Of a stretch of 64,000 bases of DNA, positions 47,460-59,030 are shown piece after piece. Positions within the stretch are counted from its first letter, which is position 1. Each line of letters begins with the position of its first letter. This stretch comes from Stemphylium vesicarium (Eukaryota; Ascomycota; Dothideomycetes; Pleosporales; Pleosporaceae): contig QXCR01000006.1 of NCBI GenBank assembly GCA_004380135.1, forward strand, positions 558,001 to 622,000, in the 5' to 3' direction. A program made the position numbers and the translations under genes. Under the pieces are notes generated by a model. That model was given only the letters and a program-made list of their open reading frames with translations. It had not been told where the DNA came from and did not search any database.

Positions 47460-49136
47460 TTACCATCGTTGCCCACGAATCCTACCAATCCACGAGTACA
47501 CAATCTTGAGGCGCTCGCGCACTCGCTCCGTTTGGAGCAATACGTATTTCTCTTCTTCCACAATTGGTACGACAGAAGCGAACCAATATGGGAAAATTGC
47601 GGGGTCTTCCGGCGGTTCACCGTACACTTGGATAATACGTTCGCGCAGCCACGGTGCGCTAGCTTCTCGCATCTCTCGCACAAAAGCTGTGCAACTCTCG
47701 AGCAACTGTTGCGTTGACAATGTCTCAATTGCGATTTCCGTTGGGAGCTGAGTTTGCGGGTGGTCGCGGAAGAACGCCTCGGCATAGTCGCGTGCCATGG
47801 TGGTCTCGCGCTGCTCCAGAGTCGCTTCCTCGGCAAGAGAAACATCCTCGACACGCTCGATGCGGCCAACATTGTATCCATCGAGCATTCCGTGTGCCCT
47901 AACCTTGAATCGGCCTATGCCACGTGTTTCAATAAAGCTACGCCCATCACGGAGTAGCTCATAATTGACGATTTCAAGTAGCGTGCCGTACTCCAAGAAG
48001 GGTGTTGACCCCAGTTCGCCTTGCGTAGCGCGTGTGCGGTTATACATGACCATCCCGAATTGCTTGTTGCCCTCGATGACGCGTCGCATCATCAGTCGGT
48101 AGCGGGGTTCGAAAACATGAAGGAAGGTCGGCATGGACGGAAGCGAAAGGGTGCAGATGAAGAGGGGAACATTCAAGACATTGTCACCCGCCTGCTCTTC
48201 GGCCTTGAGTGCATCAGCGCGAGCATTTACTAAATCCGGGCAAAGTCCGTTCAACAAAGAATTGAGTATGACGTTGCTGGACTGGTTCTGCAAAGAGGCA
48301 GGGACATGTAGCCCTCTTCTGCAGAACGGACAGATACTGCTGTGGTCCATGACGCGAGCCAGGCAACGGCGGCAGAATGTATGACCGCACGATGTTGTTG
48401 TTGGGTCGAGCATCAGGTTGTAACAGACAAGACAGTCTAGCTCCTTGTGTGTTACCTCTCTTAGGCGTTCCAGTAGTGCGATGTCGAGATGCTCGTAATC
48501 ATCCCCACTTGCCGACAAGGACTCATAGCGGACTTCGGAAGTGTACCGAAGTTCGCCCAGCTCAGCCATGGTAAATGTGGACACCAGACGTCCTCCATGC
48601 AGCTCCTGCTGATGGCCTTCGTGTACAGCCTTCTCCTTCTCTTTCTCGTCCATAGGCACATCTTCGGGCTGGGGCAACTCTGCGAGGAGTGTCGGAGTGT
48701 CTTCCGCGGTCGGCCTGTGCTCCACTATCTCAGCCTTTATCAGATCCATCAACTTGGCCAGAGTCACGTCGACAGAGCACTCCGCAGACGCATGTTCGGC
48801 CCCGCATCCAAGTAGTGGACACGCAATCCCCATGAGACGATCTGGTGTGTTTGGATACGAGATGTTGGCGCGAGGCTGGGGAGAGGGAAGACAATCGCGG
48901 CAGACGGTGTGACCGCAGGGCAGTGTAACCGGGGTACTCAGAGTTTTTGAGCATCGCGGGCACTGGACCAGACGAACCAGTCGGCGGGCGTCGCGGTGGG
49001 CGTCCAGGGCCACAGCCTCCGAAGCCACTGTCTGGCGCTCATTGTCGCACATGAAGGCCTGTGCAGATAATTGAGGCTCAAAGGAATGCTCAACGCTGTC
49101 GACGATAGAGCACCCTTTTGTCCGTTGGCGATTCAT
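47460..49136 (-). CDS. RING-RING-LON domain protein (LONRF-like), probable E3 ubiquitin ligase
   Basis: One exon from ATG 49136 (MNRQRTKGCS), giving 558 aa; ATG 49052 (MCDNERQTV) is an equally good start. The first RING finger is CPRCSKTLSTPVTLPCGH (about residue 60), and the second is CLVCYNLMLDPTTTSCGH with CPFCRRGL. After these comes a LON substrate-binding (N-terminal La protease) domain from NVPLFICTLSLPSMPTFLHV to the C-terminus. Protease catalytic residues are absent, as in LONRF proteins, so ubiquitin ligase activity is inferred from the RINGs. The frame remains open upstream of 49136 to a TTG, but no ATG supports it. The stop TGG TAA overlaps a perfect donor GTAAGT, so a further 3' exon is possible. 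Confidence 0.87.
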   Translation of the reverse strand: MNRQRTKGCSIVDSVEHSFEPQLSAQAFMCDNERQTVASEAVALDAHRDARRLVRLVQCPRCSKTLSTPVTLPCGHTVCRDCLPSPQPRANISYPNTPDRLMGIACPLLGCGAEHASAECSVDVTLAKLMDLIKAEIVEHRPTAEDTPTLLAELPQPEDVPMDEKEKEKAVHEGHQQELHGGRLVSTFTMAELGELRYTSEVRYESLSASGDDYEHLDIALLERLREVTHKELDCLVCYNLMLDPTTTSCGHTFCRRCLARVMDHSSICPFCRRGLHVPASLQNQSSNVILNSLLNGLCPDLVNARADALKAEEQAGDNVLNVPLFICTLSLPSMPTFLHVFEPRYRLMMRRVIEGNKQFGMVMYNRTRATQGELGSTPFLEYGTLLEIVNYELLRDGRSFIETRGIGRFKVRAHGMLDGYNVGRIERVEDVSLAEEATLEQRETTMARDYAEAFFRDHPQTQLPTEIAIETLSTQQLLESCTAFVREMREASAPWLRERIIQVYGEPPEDPAIFPYWFASVVPIVEEEKYVLLQTERVRERLKIVYSWIGRIRGQRW

Positions 49137-50753
49137 GTAGATCCTCGATGTTGTGCAATGGCTCCGGCAGCCATATACAGTCGGAGGGCCCTTTTGGATT
49201 GGCTCGCGTTCGCGGTGGAGGTCGTTTGTGGGGCAAACGGATACCGGGACTGCGGGTGTTGGTCGTGGAAGGCAGTGAAGTCGACGTCTCAATGATAATT
49301 AAACCTTCAAGATCAGCGAGGGTGTGCTGAAACGTCCTTCACGAGACAGTCGAAAATTCCAGGGCGCAGGATGGAGGGCGGGATCAGCAATGCGCGGGCT
49401 GATGCAGGGCACGAATGACGACTGCGGCGGTACTCGGGAGAAGGAAGAATTATTTGGAGAGAGACTGCCAGACTCAAGTCTTATAAAAGCAGGCTGAGTG
49501 GCGAGGGCGAGGGTCGTGGTGCGGAAAGAGATCGTGAAAGTCTAGCAACGGAGTGCGGAACAGCAGAGGGCCATGTTCAGAAGAGCCAAAGTTGCAGTGG
49601 TCATCCATGCTGGATGGATAGTTAAAAGATCGGCGATGTTGCTTCGCGCTCCCCCGTATCAGTCATGGAAGGCTGCCGCCGATTTCTGTGTCAGCTCTGG
49701 GGATCTCGGATCGAGAGAGGAGCCCGTCATCGGCTGTCGGCCTAGGCCAATCCGGGGCCAGCTTGGTATAAAGATTGCACGGTCCACCTGCAAAATGCAT
49801 CAAAGGACGACTCAAGACTTGCTTGTTCCCACACCACCTGCACCCCGAATCAGTATCCCGAGCATGGGGTCAACTGCCGCGGTTCAGCCATCTTCGCCGC
49901 ACATCCGGAGAGGAGCGCTGGACGGCGCGGTATTGGTGATGAATTCAAGCTGCTGCGCGCCAGGCCACGGCCAGCTGCTCTATGCCAAGCCCAACTTCAC
50001 CATTTGCCCGACTATTCTTCGCATCCGCGCGAGCCCCGCGCCGCAGCAGGCCGGCCCATCTAAGCATGTCTCGCGAGAGTGCGTGGCCATGCGCACCTAG
50101 TGTTCGGCGGTATACTTGTCTACATGTCTACAAGCAGCGCGAGCGGGCTTGCAAGCGTCATGGACGTCGGATCTAGCCTGAAGCCGGCCAATGAGCGCCC
50201 GGCTCCGCTAGTGCTGCCAAACGTCAATCTCATGATTCCCATGTGCCATATTCGCGCCTAGGGCTCGTTCGGAGGCGCCTAGCCGCTGCCGAAGACCCTG
50301 TATATCAGCCAAAGGGTCCGATTGTCGTGACGACTTGCATTCGTGATCAAGGGTGGGGCAACCACCTTATGCTTGTGTCGCCCGCCCCTTCCAATGTACT
50401 GCCGCACCGCCGTCCATTCGCGGATAGCAAACCCGCCCACATGATGGTTGCCTTTTCATTTTTCAAAACTGCTTAGATTCAGTGTCAGTCGATGTTGCTG
50501 TGCCTGACTATAGCGCCGTATCGTCCCGCCACTTCGCCAGAAATAACCGAAAGCGCCGCGAGACTAGTGAGGATGCACTCCTTGGCAGCCTCTCCAAAGC
50601 GTACCGGGGAACTTGCTATGCAAAAGGAAGCACTTGGTACACCTTTGGCTCGGCTCCACCAACCTGACTATCGTACATTGTCATCCCTGTACATTTAACG
50701 CTCCTCAACGCCCCATTCCGAAGCCTCGGACTCGTCCTCGTGTGAACACCAGT
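49137..50753. other. Intergenic
   Basis: 1.6 kb between the LON gene 5' end and the Rictor gene 3' end. A 175-codon plus-strand frame (49573-50100) exists but has no motif, poor amino-acid composition and no conserved look. No RNA gene or repeat recognised. Confidence 0.5.
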
Positions 50754-53700
50754 TCACAATGCCCTCGGCGCGCCATCCACGCCAGTCTGGTCCGCATCCA
50801 GACTGGCCCCTGACTCACTGCTTGATTCATCTTCCTGGTCATCTTCCTCCTCTAGTACTATCTGCTCGAGGACCCGCTTGTCGAACAGATCTAGAATGAA
50901 CCGACACGCTGGAAGGCGGAAGTGATGTGCTTCTAGTATCTGCATGACCTTGTGGAAAATCGCTGGCTTGCTGAAACCCGGTGCCTTTCTAGCTTTGATA
51001 CTAAAATAGAGACGTTAGTCCTTTCGGCATCTTCCTTGTAGGCGAGGCTTTCACTTACGCTTGCAGGTCGCTGGCTGCCTTCTTGGCCAGGACAGTGTTA
51101 CCCAGGTCGGTTGCAAGCTTCAAAATGCGTGCGTTGACCGGGTCATTGTCTGTGACTGCAACCTTAATCTCCGCATTGGGGTTCCAGCTCATGTCCTCTG
51201 CTCGGGCAACCCAAGGCGTCATCTATACCACCATTAGCGCATTTCTCTATGAAAAGAAATATAGATACTGACCGTGAAGAGTCGGTTGAAGTCTAGGGGT
51301 AGACAAAAGCCTAGCGCTTCACCCGAGTCATTGACGACACCGTCCCAACCATATTCTAGAAGAATCTCTTGCCCGTGGAGACTTCGAGAGATCAAGCCGA
51401 GTACGTAGAAAGCAGTACCTCTGAGGGACATGACTTCGGACTGCTCGGCAATCTGCACAACCCACTTGACCACGTCCGAGTTCTCTAAAAATGGCGCGCC
51501 CAGTTCCATGGAGCCGACGTTACCAACGGCCCATAAGCAACCCTTGACTTTGAGGATAATCTCCGGATCGTCATTTTCCGATGCAAAGTCACGGATTGTT
51601 GCCGCAAATTCGTCAAAGTGTCCCTTTTGCTTGAGTAGCTTGCATCCCTCCTTGGTCCTGGTCAGTTCCCGATAGAAATGTGGAGGCACGAGACCGTAGT
51701 CTGTGGGCTCGGGTGCATCGTCGTAGGTTAATTGGGCAGACGGTTTCTCGGGTATGTCCGCAAGTGCGCGAGCCATGGAGGCCTCGATCAGGGCCACGTA
51801 AGTATCGTTTCTCCCCAAGAACCAGTCATCCATCTCTCTCGTGATGTAATCCAATCCATCCAGATAGTGGTAGCCTACCGAAGTTGAGAGGAACCGGAGT
51901 AGCAGGGGAGCACCGATCTCACCCAGATGATCCAAAGCCGGACGGCATTTTACAACAAACTCCAAGGAATCTTTCTGGTTGCAAGCCTCTTCCAGAATTT
52001 TGATCGCAACCTCACAGACTTCCACATCCGGATCGTAAAGTTGTGTCACAAGGAGTCGAATGGCCCATTCCGCTACACCGTCAGAGCTACTCGCTCCCAT
52101 TGGTTTCGTCGCATACTTGCGCAACAATCTGGTTGCGAAGATACGGATCTCTTTAGAGCATGATGTCATTGCTTTTGAAATGATGATGCGTAGATGACCG
52201 TCCAGGGTGTAGTCCATGTTACTGAGAAGGGTTCGGATCAGATCATCGCGGTCGTTGAGCTCGATAATGTGATAGAACATATTGATGACTCTCCATCGTT
52301 CCAGAATGTGAATCCCACGGGAATCCTTCGTTAGAGCTCCTAGGAGCGCAAAGTAGCCTCCAGTGAGCGTCTCATTCATGCGGTCCGTCTGAAAAATGGG
52401 TGACTCAGACGTCAGACCGCTCATCCGGTCGAAATGCGACAGGCATTCTGCTAGCTGCCGGATGAATTTACTCTCTGCCAGATACTTTACACCTTCCGGG
52501 TTTTGTAGAAGGCTCTGCATCAAAGCACAACCAGCTCGAACATACCGCTGGTTCGGCTTCGTATTTTTGATCTCAGAGAAACGATACTTGAATGGACGAT
52601 AAAACCCCAACACACGGTGAATAAACTTGGTGACTTTGATGGCCTCATCCAAGCGCTTGGGGTTCAGCAAAGGCCCTTCAATGATATTCAGGATCAAGTC
52701 CCATCTCCATTTTTGGAATGTGACCGTATTCAACACTTGCGTTTCGACCATCAGATTGCGGAAGTGCGCCTCGTCAACCTGCATGGCAGCTTGCAGTTTG
52801 GCCGCCTGGTCGGACTGTCGATTTGTCGAGGTGTTATCGAAAGTTGAACTGCCCTTGCTGTTATACAAGGAGTTCGGATCTGATCTATAGAGCGTTCTGT
52901 TGATGCTATCCACCTGGTAAATGGTGCCGATGGCAATAAAGCGATCTTCGGATTGGAATTTTGCTGCGGAGTGCAAGAGTTGCGGCAGCACCTGAAGCTG
53001 AGCACTCCATGATGGTGGCAAGAGCTCGTTGGCCATCTTCAGGACCTCCCCAATCAGTAAGGTCGTTTTGCGCTTCAATGGTAGAGTGAGGGGCTCTTCT
53101 TCAGCTTGTAACAAAGCTGGCATCAGTCCGGCGTGTAGAAACGCAGCTAGGATGACAGAAACGTAATGGTCTAATAAACTCCATTTAGTAGTGTCGTCTT
53201 CGGCGCTACTTGAAGTAGAAGTGTCCTTGATCTGTTGGTTCTTGAGGTTTGTGACACGGCCATATGTAGTAAGTCGCCGGCCAGCGAGAAATGAGGAAGA
53301 CCACGAAGGGGGCTTGATTCGGAGAAGGTCGAACAACAGTTCTAGGATAATGTTTCGAACATGTGGAGTTGGTATCTGTAACGACCAAAGTAGAGATCGT
53401 AGAGGAAGAAAGTCATTCATGGAAAGGGTGAGTAAGCCAGCCCAGCTTCTTAGCAACGACGCAATGACCTTGGCGTTGACTTTGAGTTTTTCCTCGTGGA
53501 GATGTCCATGAATCGTGCTTGCGTCTGTGAACATTGCGAAGGGAGCTTCTAGCTCGCGCCCAGATCGTAAGAATCGACGTCGTCTGGGAGTGTCCAGAAG
53601 ATAGAGGAAAGAAGTGCCCACGCTCTCTGCGGCGTGGTAGCTCCCTTCTCCTAGTGCGTCAGCCAAAGCACCCATGCCTCCAGCTGCTACCAGAAGGGAC

Positions 53701-54800
53701 GGCTTCCTGACAAGGATTTCGGCCAAGGTCAGAGTTGCAATATTCCTGAGGCGGTCTTCGGCGTGCTCGGCTACGGCCACGATGATGCGAACCACGGCAC
53801 GTGCAATCTCTTCAACACCTCCTTTCACATCTAGGAAAGCTCTGACAAACTTCAGTGCCTGTTCGCGCTCGACACTAGCCTTGGACTCTTTTACCAGAGA
53901 CAGGATAACTAGATGATCTGTATGAAGCGCTCGTATAATCCGAAGAGACTTGCGATCGGTGAAGGAATAGCGCATGACGCGATACGCCGCTGCGACTACT
54001 TCGCGGCTGTCGCTCAAGAGCATGGTTTGCATTCGCAGTCCAAATATGGACCAGGCTAGGTCGTACTTCAGCGTCGAGTGTCGCTTGAAGAGAAGGACCA
54101 AAGAGTTTGCCCTTTCTACATAGTATTCCGGTTGCATGCCCTGGACTTCCAGGGCCTGTAGTATTTCGGCCAGCACGAAAGTTGGTGATTCCGTTTCCTC
54201 GGCCTCCTCTTCTTCTTTCTGGGTGACATGTCGTGACGGGGAGCGTGATAGGTTTCGACGGAAAAGGTAGGATAGTCTACTTTGGGGGTCGGCCGGTGGC
54301 GATTTGACCTCTTTTGCTCTCTGCTTCTCAGCAGCCAAGCCTGACTGCAGCTGTGCTAGTTTTCTGTTGGATATATTGAGCTGCTCCTCGACCTGCAGCC
54401 TTTGGTTCTTGCTTTCTTTTGCATTCTTCGCATTCAATGCCTCCAAGAGGTTCTCTGAACCTATCTTGATCTTGGTCTCCTTCTCGATCTGATCCTGTAA
54501 CTCTGCCTGTCGCTGCTCGGTCGTTGTCCCGTCGTTGTCCCCAATTGTGATGGCGTGCATGTCGAAGTCGGGTCGTAGTCTGCCTTCCTGGGCCGTCGAG
54601 GGCCTCATCAAGGCCGTGTTGAAGCTGCCAGGCCCCGTATTGGCGGTGGCATACGAGGCATACGAGGCCTGACCGCCCCGCGAGCTGGCCATGCCGGCGG
54701 CCGACGATGAACGGCCATCTCTACTTGTCGTGGGCGCAAGAAGGGAACTCTGATCGGCAGCGTCGGCCTGTGTATTTACGGAGCGGGCTGATGGCGTCAT
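50754..54800 (-). CDS. Rictor/Ste16 (Pianissimo) subunit of TOR complex 2
   Basis: Three minus-strand exons: 54800-51273, 51222-51059 and 51000-50754, giving 1312 aa. Rictor is the defining TORC2 subunit and directs TOR kinase to AGC kinases at the plasma membrane. The N-terminal ~170 residues contain Ser-rich sequence, then a coiled coil (about 95-155). The Rictor N-terminal helical-repeat region starts near ESPTFVLAEILQALEVQGM and includes LAWSIFGLRMQTMLLSDSRE and AEDRLRNIATLTLAEIL. The central region has RMNETLTGGYFALLGALTKD, and a C-terminal block has KGCLWAVGNVGSMELGAPFL. The C-terminus is acidic. Both introns keep frame (MTPWVARAEDM; LQAIKARK). An in-frame TAA 12 nt before ATG 54800 fixes the start unless an upstream exon exists. 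Confidence 0.93.
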
Positions 54801-55627
54801 GAGCGCGCCTTAACCGTGTCCTCGCCAACCGCATCGCACATCTGTCTGGCGGCGGTGCCCTCCTCTTGCCTCATGAGCATTCGCGGGCAGAAGTGAAGTC
54901 GTGCTCCTCGCGGTACCAGACCGAAAAAGGAAGTGTGGCTAGGTCTGGGGCAAGGGGTGGGAAGGAGTGGCCGTGGCAGAGGCTAGGGAGTGTGGGGCGC
55001 GTGTAAAGACAGTGAAGGGTGAATGCAGGTGGTGGAATGGCGCCGTGCATGCCCATCTCGACATGCTGCGGGCGGTGGCCGTTGGAGGTGCACGGATCAG
55101 GTGCCCACCCTTGCAACATTGACTCGTCCAGTGCTGCTCTAGCTCTTCTGCTGTCTTGCTCGCAGCTCGCCGCCTGCAGCAGGGAAGCCCGTCGTAAAAC
55201 CTCACCACCATGGCCTGACGCCGTGCCGACATCCTTGTGCCGATACTCCAGGACCCGTAGGCTATGCCCGCTGGCTGCATCGGCAGGCGGGGACCTGTTC
55301 TGAGGCTGTCACGTGCGCGCCTTGCGCCGTTATCCAGGGCCTCGTCCACTGATCGGAGCTCGCCGATGACCATGTCAACGAATCGAAACGCGTTGTCGCC
55401 GCCTCTTAGTCGGGAGTCCATAGCTTGCTCGCGAAGCTCTCGCATACTGATCGGTGCCCTCCGCGTGCCAGCCATCAGATAAGCTGCCGTTTCAAAGTAT
55501 ATCTATCTTGATCGCCCGTCTTAACTGCTTTATCCGCTCACCATCCACCCGCAACTGACTTCCTATATCCCTTGATCTTATCCCAAACACATTGCGCCAC
55601 TGATTTAACCTGAACATCGTTGTCGCC
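54801..55627. other. Divergent region between Rictor and uricase, with one doubtful ORF
   Basis: 0.83 kb separating divergent genes. It contains the minus-strand frame 55475-54939, listed separately. No repeat or RNA gene recognised. Confidence 0.5.
54939..55475 (-). CDS. Doubtful ORF upstream of Rictor (178 aa)
   Basis: An ATG at 55475 opens 178 codons. The first ~60 residues (MAGTRRAPISMRELREQAMD, then FRFVDMVIGELRSVDEALD) look like a charged helical protein; the rest is low-complexity (Pro, His, Thr, Ala) and looks non-coding. It may be a short separate gene with undetected introns, a leader exon of the Rictor gene, or chance in GC-rich sequence. No domain recognised. Confidence 0.25.
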   Translation of the reverse strand: MAGTRRAPISMRELREQAMDSRLRGGDNAFRFVDMVIGELRSVDEALDNGARRARDSLRTGPRLPMQPAGIAYGSWSIGTRMSARRQAMVVRFYDGLPCCRRRAASKTAEELEQHWTSQCCKGGHLIRAPPTATARSMSRWACTAPFHHLHSPFTVFTRAPHSLASATATPSHPLPQT

Positions 55628-56632
55628 ATGTCTCAGCTTAGCTACGCGCGCTATGGCAAGGACAACGTCCGCCTGTACAAGGTTGATAAGGATCCCCAGA
55701 CTGGAGTCCACAAAGTCGTTGAGCAGACCGTGTGCGTCCTGCTTGAGGGAGACATTGAGACTTCGTAAGCAGGCTAGCCATGAAAACTGCCCATGGCGAC
55801 TAACGTTGCCCAGCTACACCAAAGCAGACAACTCTGTCGTGGTCGCGACCGACACCCAAAAGCAAACCACCTACATCCTTGCAAAGCAGAACCCTATCGA
55901 CCCGCCAGAGCAATTCGCCGCCATCATCGGCGACCACTTCGTTAAGACCTACCCCCACATCCATGCCGCCCACGTAAAGATTGTTCAGCACCGCTGGACG
56001 CGCATGACCATTGACGGAAAGGACCACCCACACTCCTTCTTCCGCGACGGCGAAGAGACGCGTGTTGTCGAATCTGTCACGCGCGAGAACGAGGGCATTT
56101 CTATCCGTTCTAAGATCGAGAAGCTGCTCGTGCTGAAGAGCACAGGATCAGCATTCCATGGCTTCCACCGCGATGAATACACAAGGTTGCCCGAGACATG
56201 GGATCGCATCTTGAGCACCGAGATTGAGGCCGGGTGGCAGTGGAAGCTCTTCAAGACTTTGGACGAGGCCAAGGCCATTGACTTCAATGCTGCTTGGAAG
56301 GCTGCACGCGACATCACCATGAAGGTGTTTGCTGAAGACAACAGCGCTAGTGTACAGGCGACCATGTACAAGATGTGCGATTTGATCTTGGCTGCAGTCC
56401 CGCAGATTGACGCCGTGGACTACTCGCTCCCGAACAAGCATTACTTTGAGATTGGTAAGTACCTTCCGCCTACATTCCTATGTCACCATTTGCTAACATG
56501 ACATCAGACCTCTCATGGCACAAGGGCATCAAGAACACGGGCAAAGACGCTACTGTCTTCTCTCCTCAGTCTGACCCCAATGGCCTCATCCAGTGCACAG
56601 TCACTCGCAAGGGCAACAAGTCTAAGCTATAG
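55628..56632 (+). CDS. Uricase (urate oxidase), peroxisomal
   Basis: Three exons: 55628-55764, 55814-56454 and 56508-56632, giving 300 aa, the normal uricase length. It oxidises urate to 5-hydroxyisourate with release of H2O2 in purine catabolism. Family features are the opening SQLSYARYGKDNVRLYKVDK, TVCVLLEGDIETSYTKADN across intron 1 (the catalytic threonine lies in YTKADN), HAAHVKIVQHRWTRM, VLKSTGSAFHGFHRDEYT, AEDNSASVQATMYKM and YSLPNKHYFEIDLSWHKG across intron 2. The last three residues are SKL, the canonical type 1 peroxisomal targeting signal. All catalytic regions look intact. Confidence 0.97.
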
Positions 56633-57204
56633 ACTCTATCCTTCATCATCGCCTTTGATTCGTTACGATTCGATAGCATCACAATTTCCTGTATACCCTT
56701 TTGGCGTTCAGTGATTTTACAGGGACAGTCGCGCGAGAGTAGAACATTATACCACATTTCTTTTTAGTTCAAGGGGGAGCAGTGAGAGTAGAAACCCATT
56801 CGGCGAGGAGAAGAAATGCTATCCATATGCCCGCTATACATTCGTGCCATACTTCTTGCTTCGATATTTGTGCATGGAAGTTAGCAATAATACAACATGC
56901 TGTTCTTGATCTGAACTCTTTGAGATCAATTTTTTCGAACATAATATCACAGTGTCTTGAATCGCAAGTGCAGATCACAGCGCGTTCGTAATTGCGGGAC
57001 AAAGAAGGGCTTACATAATCACCAAGCCAGTGACGTTCCCGCATTCCCAAAACTTATCGCGAACTCCATCTAAAGCCGCAGCGCATCTACCACACCACCC
57101 ACCTGTCGCACTCACCTTAAACTATCCTGTAAAATCTCCCAGTTCTAACCATACAATCTGTCCGTTACTAACGGCAGTGGCAGTCTCCCAACAAAACCAT
57201 CACG
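56633..57204. other. Intergenic
   Basis: 0.57 kb between uricase and the Tom6-like gene, both on the plus strand. Nothing recognised besides the presumed promoter of the latter. Confidence 0.6.
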
Positions 57205-57516
57205 ATGCCTCCCAAGCAAATGACAGGCAAGGGCCGAACCCTCAACGAGCCCAGCTTCGCCTCCAGCACCATTTCAGCCTTTACCAGCAAGGAGAACCGG
57301 AGTATCGTCACTGCCGCGGGAATGTTCGCTGTAAGATAACCCTTGCCCAAATGGGTAGTCGCCAAATACATACTCTAGGTGGTGCGCCTATGCGCCCGGA
57401 GAGAGGACGGAATGAACAAACAGCGAGTTCAAGGGCAAAATGCTGACGACTTGACCGTACAGCTCGGAGTTACCTTCCTACACAGCAGCTGGGCCGAGAT
57501 CCTTCTGCCCGCGTAA
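57205..57516 (+). CDS. TOM6: Tom6-like small subunit of the mitochondrial TOM complex
   Basis: Two exons, 57205-57330 and 57463-57516, give a 59-aa protein. The soluble part MPPKQMTGKGRTLNEPSFAS is followed by SKENRSIVTAAGMFA, then across the 132-nt intron LGVTFLHSSWAEILLPA, a tail-anchor-like segment ending in the typical SSWxExLLP. This matches fungal Tom6, which stabilises the protein import channel in the outer mitochondrial membrane. Both exons are phase 0 and the donor is GTAAGA; a branch-like CTGAC precedes the acceptor GTACAG. Another AG at 57379 would give a different, poorer tail. It is easily missed because of its size. Confidence 0.82.
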
Positions 57517-57799
57517 ACGAAACGAAACCACGTCGAACACAGAAAAGAGACTTGCACTGCTGCCGCAGGATATCATGAGGCATGGCCTCAATATGATATG
57601 TATGGGCTGAACACATGCAGTACATGACGAATGGAGAAAGACGGATTTCTAAGCCGGTGTGTACATATAACGCGTTCTTACCTGGAAGGATGACGAAGAG
57701 CAATGGAACAGGCGTTCAGGCACGGCTATGACATTGGAAAAGAAAGTAGCGAACCCCCAAACGTGGTTCCATGATCTTTTTGTAACAACATGTAACAAT

Positions 57800-57802
<3 letters not shown>

Positions 57803-57835
<33 letters not shown>
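57803..57835. repeat. (CT)n microsatellite
   Basis: About 16 uninterrupted CT units in non-coding sequence. Confidence 0.97.
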
Positions 57836-57838
<3 letters not shown>

Positions 57839-58904
57839 CTTGTCTTAATTTGTTTCTTTTCCATCTATTTAAAAGATGCGATCCATCGACATGTCAGAAT
57901 CAGGACCATCACAGCGACGCAGCAACACATACTGAAACACCCCGCGCCTCACCCAAGCTTCACACTCGGAGAATAACGGAACCTATACTGCGGCTACGCA
58001 TTCATACCCATAAATTTACATTTAGAAAGCAGCACCAAGCACTGTCCCATGCTGTCACAGGAAAGCTTAGCCATGACACACTCTTACCTCCGTTGATAAC
58101 AGACGGATCCATCGGAGTTTCGGAAATAGCAGAAGCGCAGCCTCACATACGCATACACACTAGTCACGACTGAAAGGCCCGTCCATTGTATCAGGTTCTG
58201 TGGGCTGCTGCTCGTGCGGTTGTTGTCTATATTCGTACGCTGAAGAAGAATGATCCTGGGAAAGGATGAGAAGAAGGAAGTTCTAAACCTGCGCGGATGA
58301 AGATATTGCCGAGCAGAACTTATCCGCGTTGTTTTTCCTTTTTCCTTTTTGGTCCTTCAATCATCTGGCCCTGCTTCGGCCGGGTGAAAGAGGAACAGAG
58401 ACAGAGGGCGCGTAGATGACGTATCGGAACTCAGCACAATCTTTCGCAAAAGGCCAATTAGCCAATATCTCGCAACCTATGCCATCTACCCATTACCGTG
58501 CCATCGGCCCCATGTACATGCACATGTACTTTGTTTTTCTTCGTCAACTGCTGATTCCGTTGTCACTTACCGGCGCTCTTGCACGTGAGCATGTACATGC
58601 TCCATGCATGATAGCCAACTATTAATAGCTATATATGTACTTCTTCTTCCTCTCCGCATGATCGGTTGCGTGATAAGGAAAATATCGCTGAAAAGAAAAA
58701 GAGATATCAACCCCACAACAACCCATTGATGTGGTTGATTGGACAAGATCGACATGGTCGAAAATGAGGCACAGTGGCGTCAAAGCAGGCACGTGGCACA
58801 GCCACCAATCCGCCTCAGAACTGTCCATCCAACTGCCCTGTCGCGGCTAATAAGCTTACGGACCTGGTTGTTGGGTAAAGTGCACGCACGTCTGCTTCTG
58901 TGGC

Positions 58905-59030
58905 AGACTTGTCAACAATCAAGCCAATCAAGCCGGCCTAACCTGATATAGTAACTCACTAGCTCACATAGGTTAAGGCCTTACTAAATTCGGTTAGATC
59001 GGCTTGATCGGCTTGATTGTTGACAAGTCT
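58905..59030. mobile_element. Fold-back/MITE-like inverted repeat, 2 x 39 bp arms
   Basis: Arm 1 is 58905-58943, beginning AGACTTGTCAACAATCAAGC; arm 2 is 58992-59030 in reverse complement. They match at 36 of 39 positions, and the three differences are all transitions. The 48-nt spacer contains a further imperfect inverted pair (GGCCTAACCT and AGGTTAAGGCC). No coding capacity is present. This is a candidate non-autonomous element; no clear target-site duplication was identified. Confidence 0.6.

Noticed and set aside
49573..50100. 175-codon plus frame between LON and Rictor genes
   Set aside because: Composition rich in Pro, Arg, Ser and Cys without domain, intron signals or start context; probably chance.
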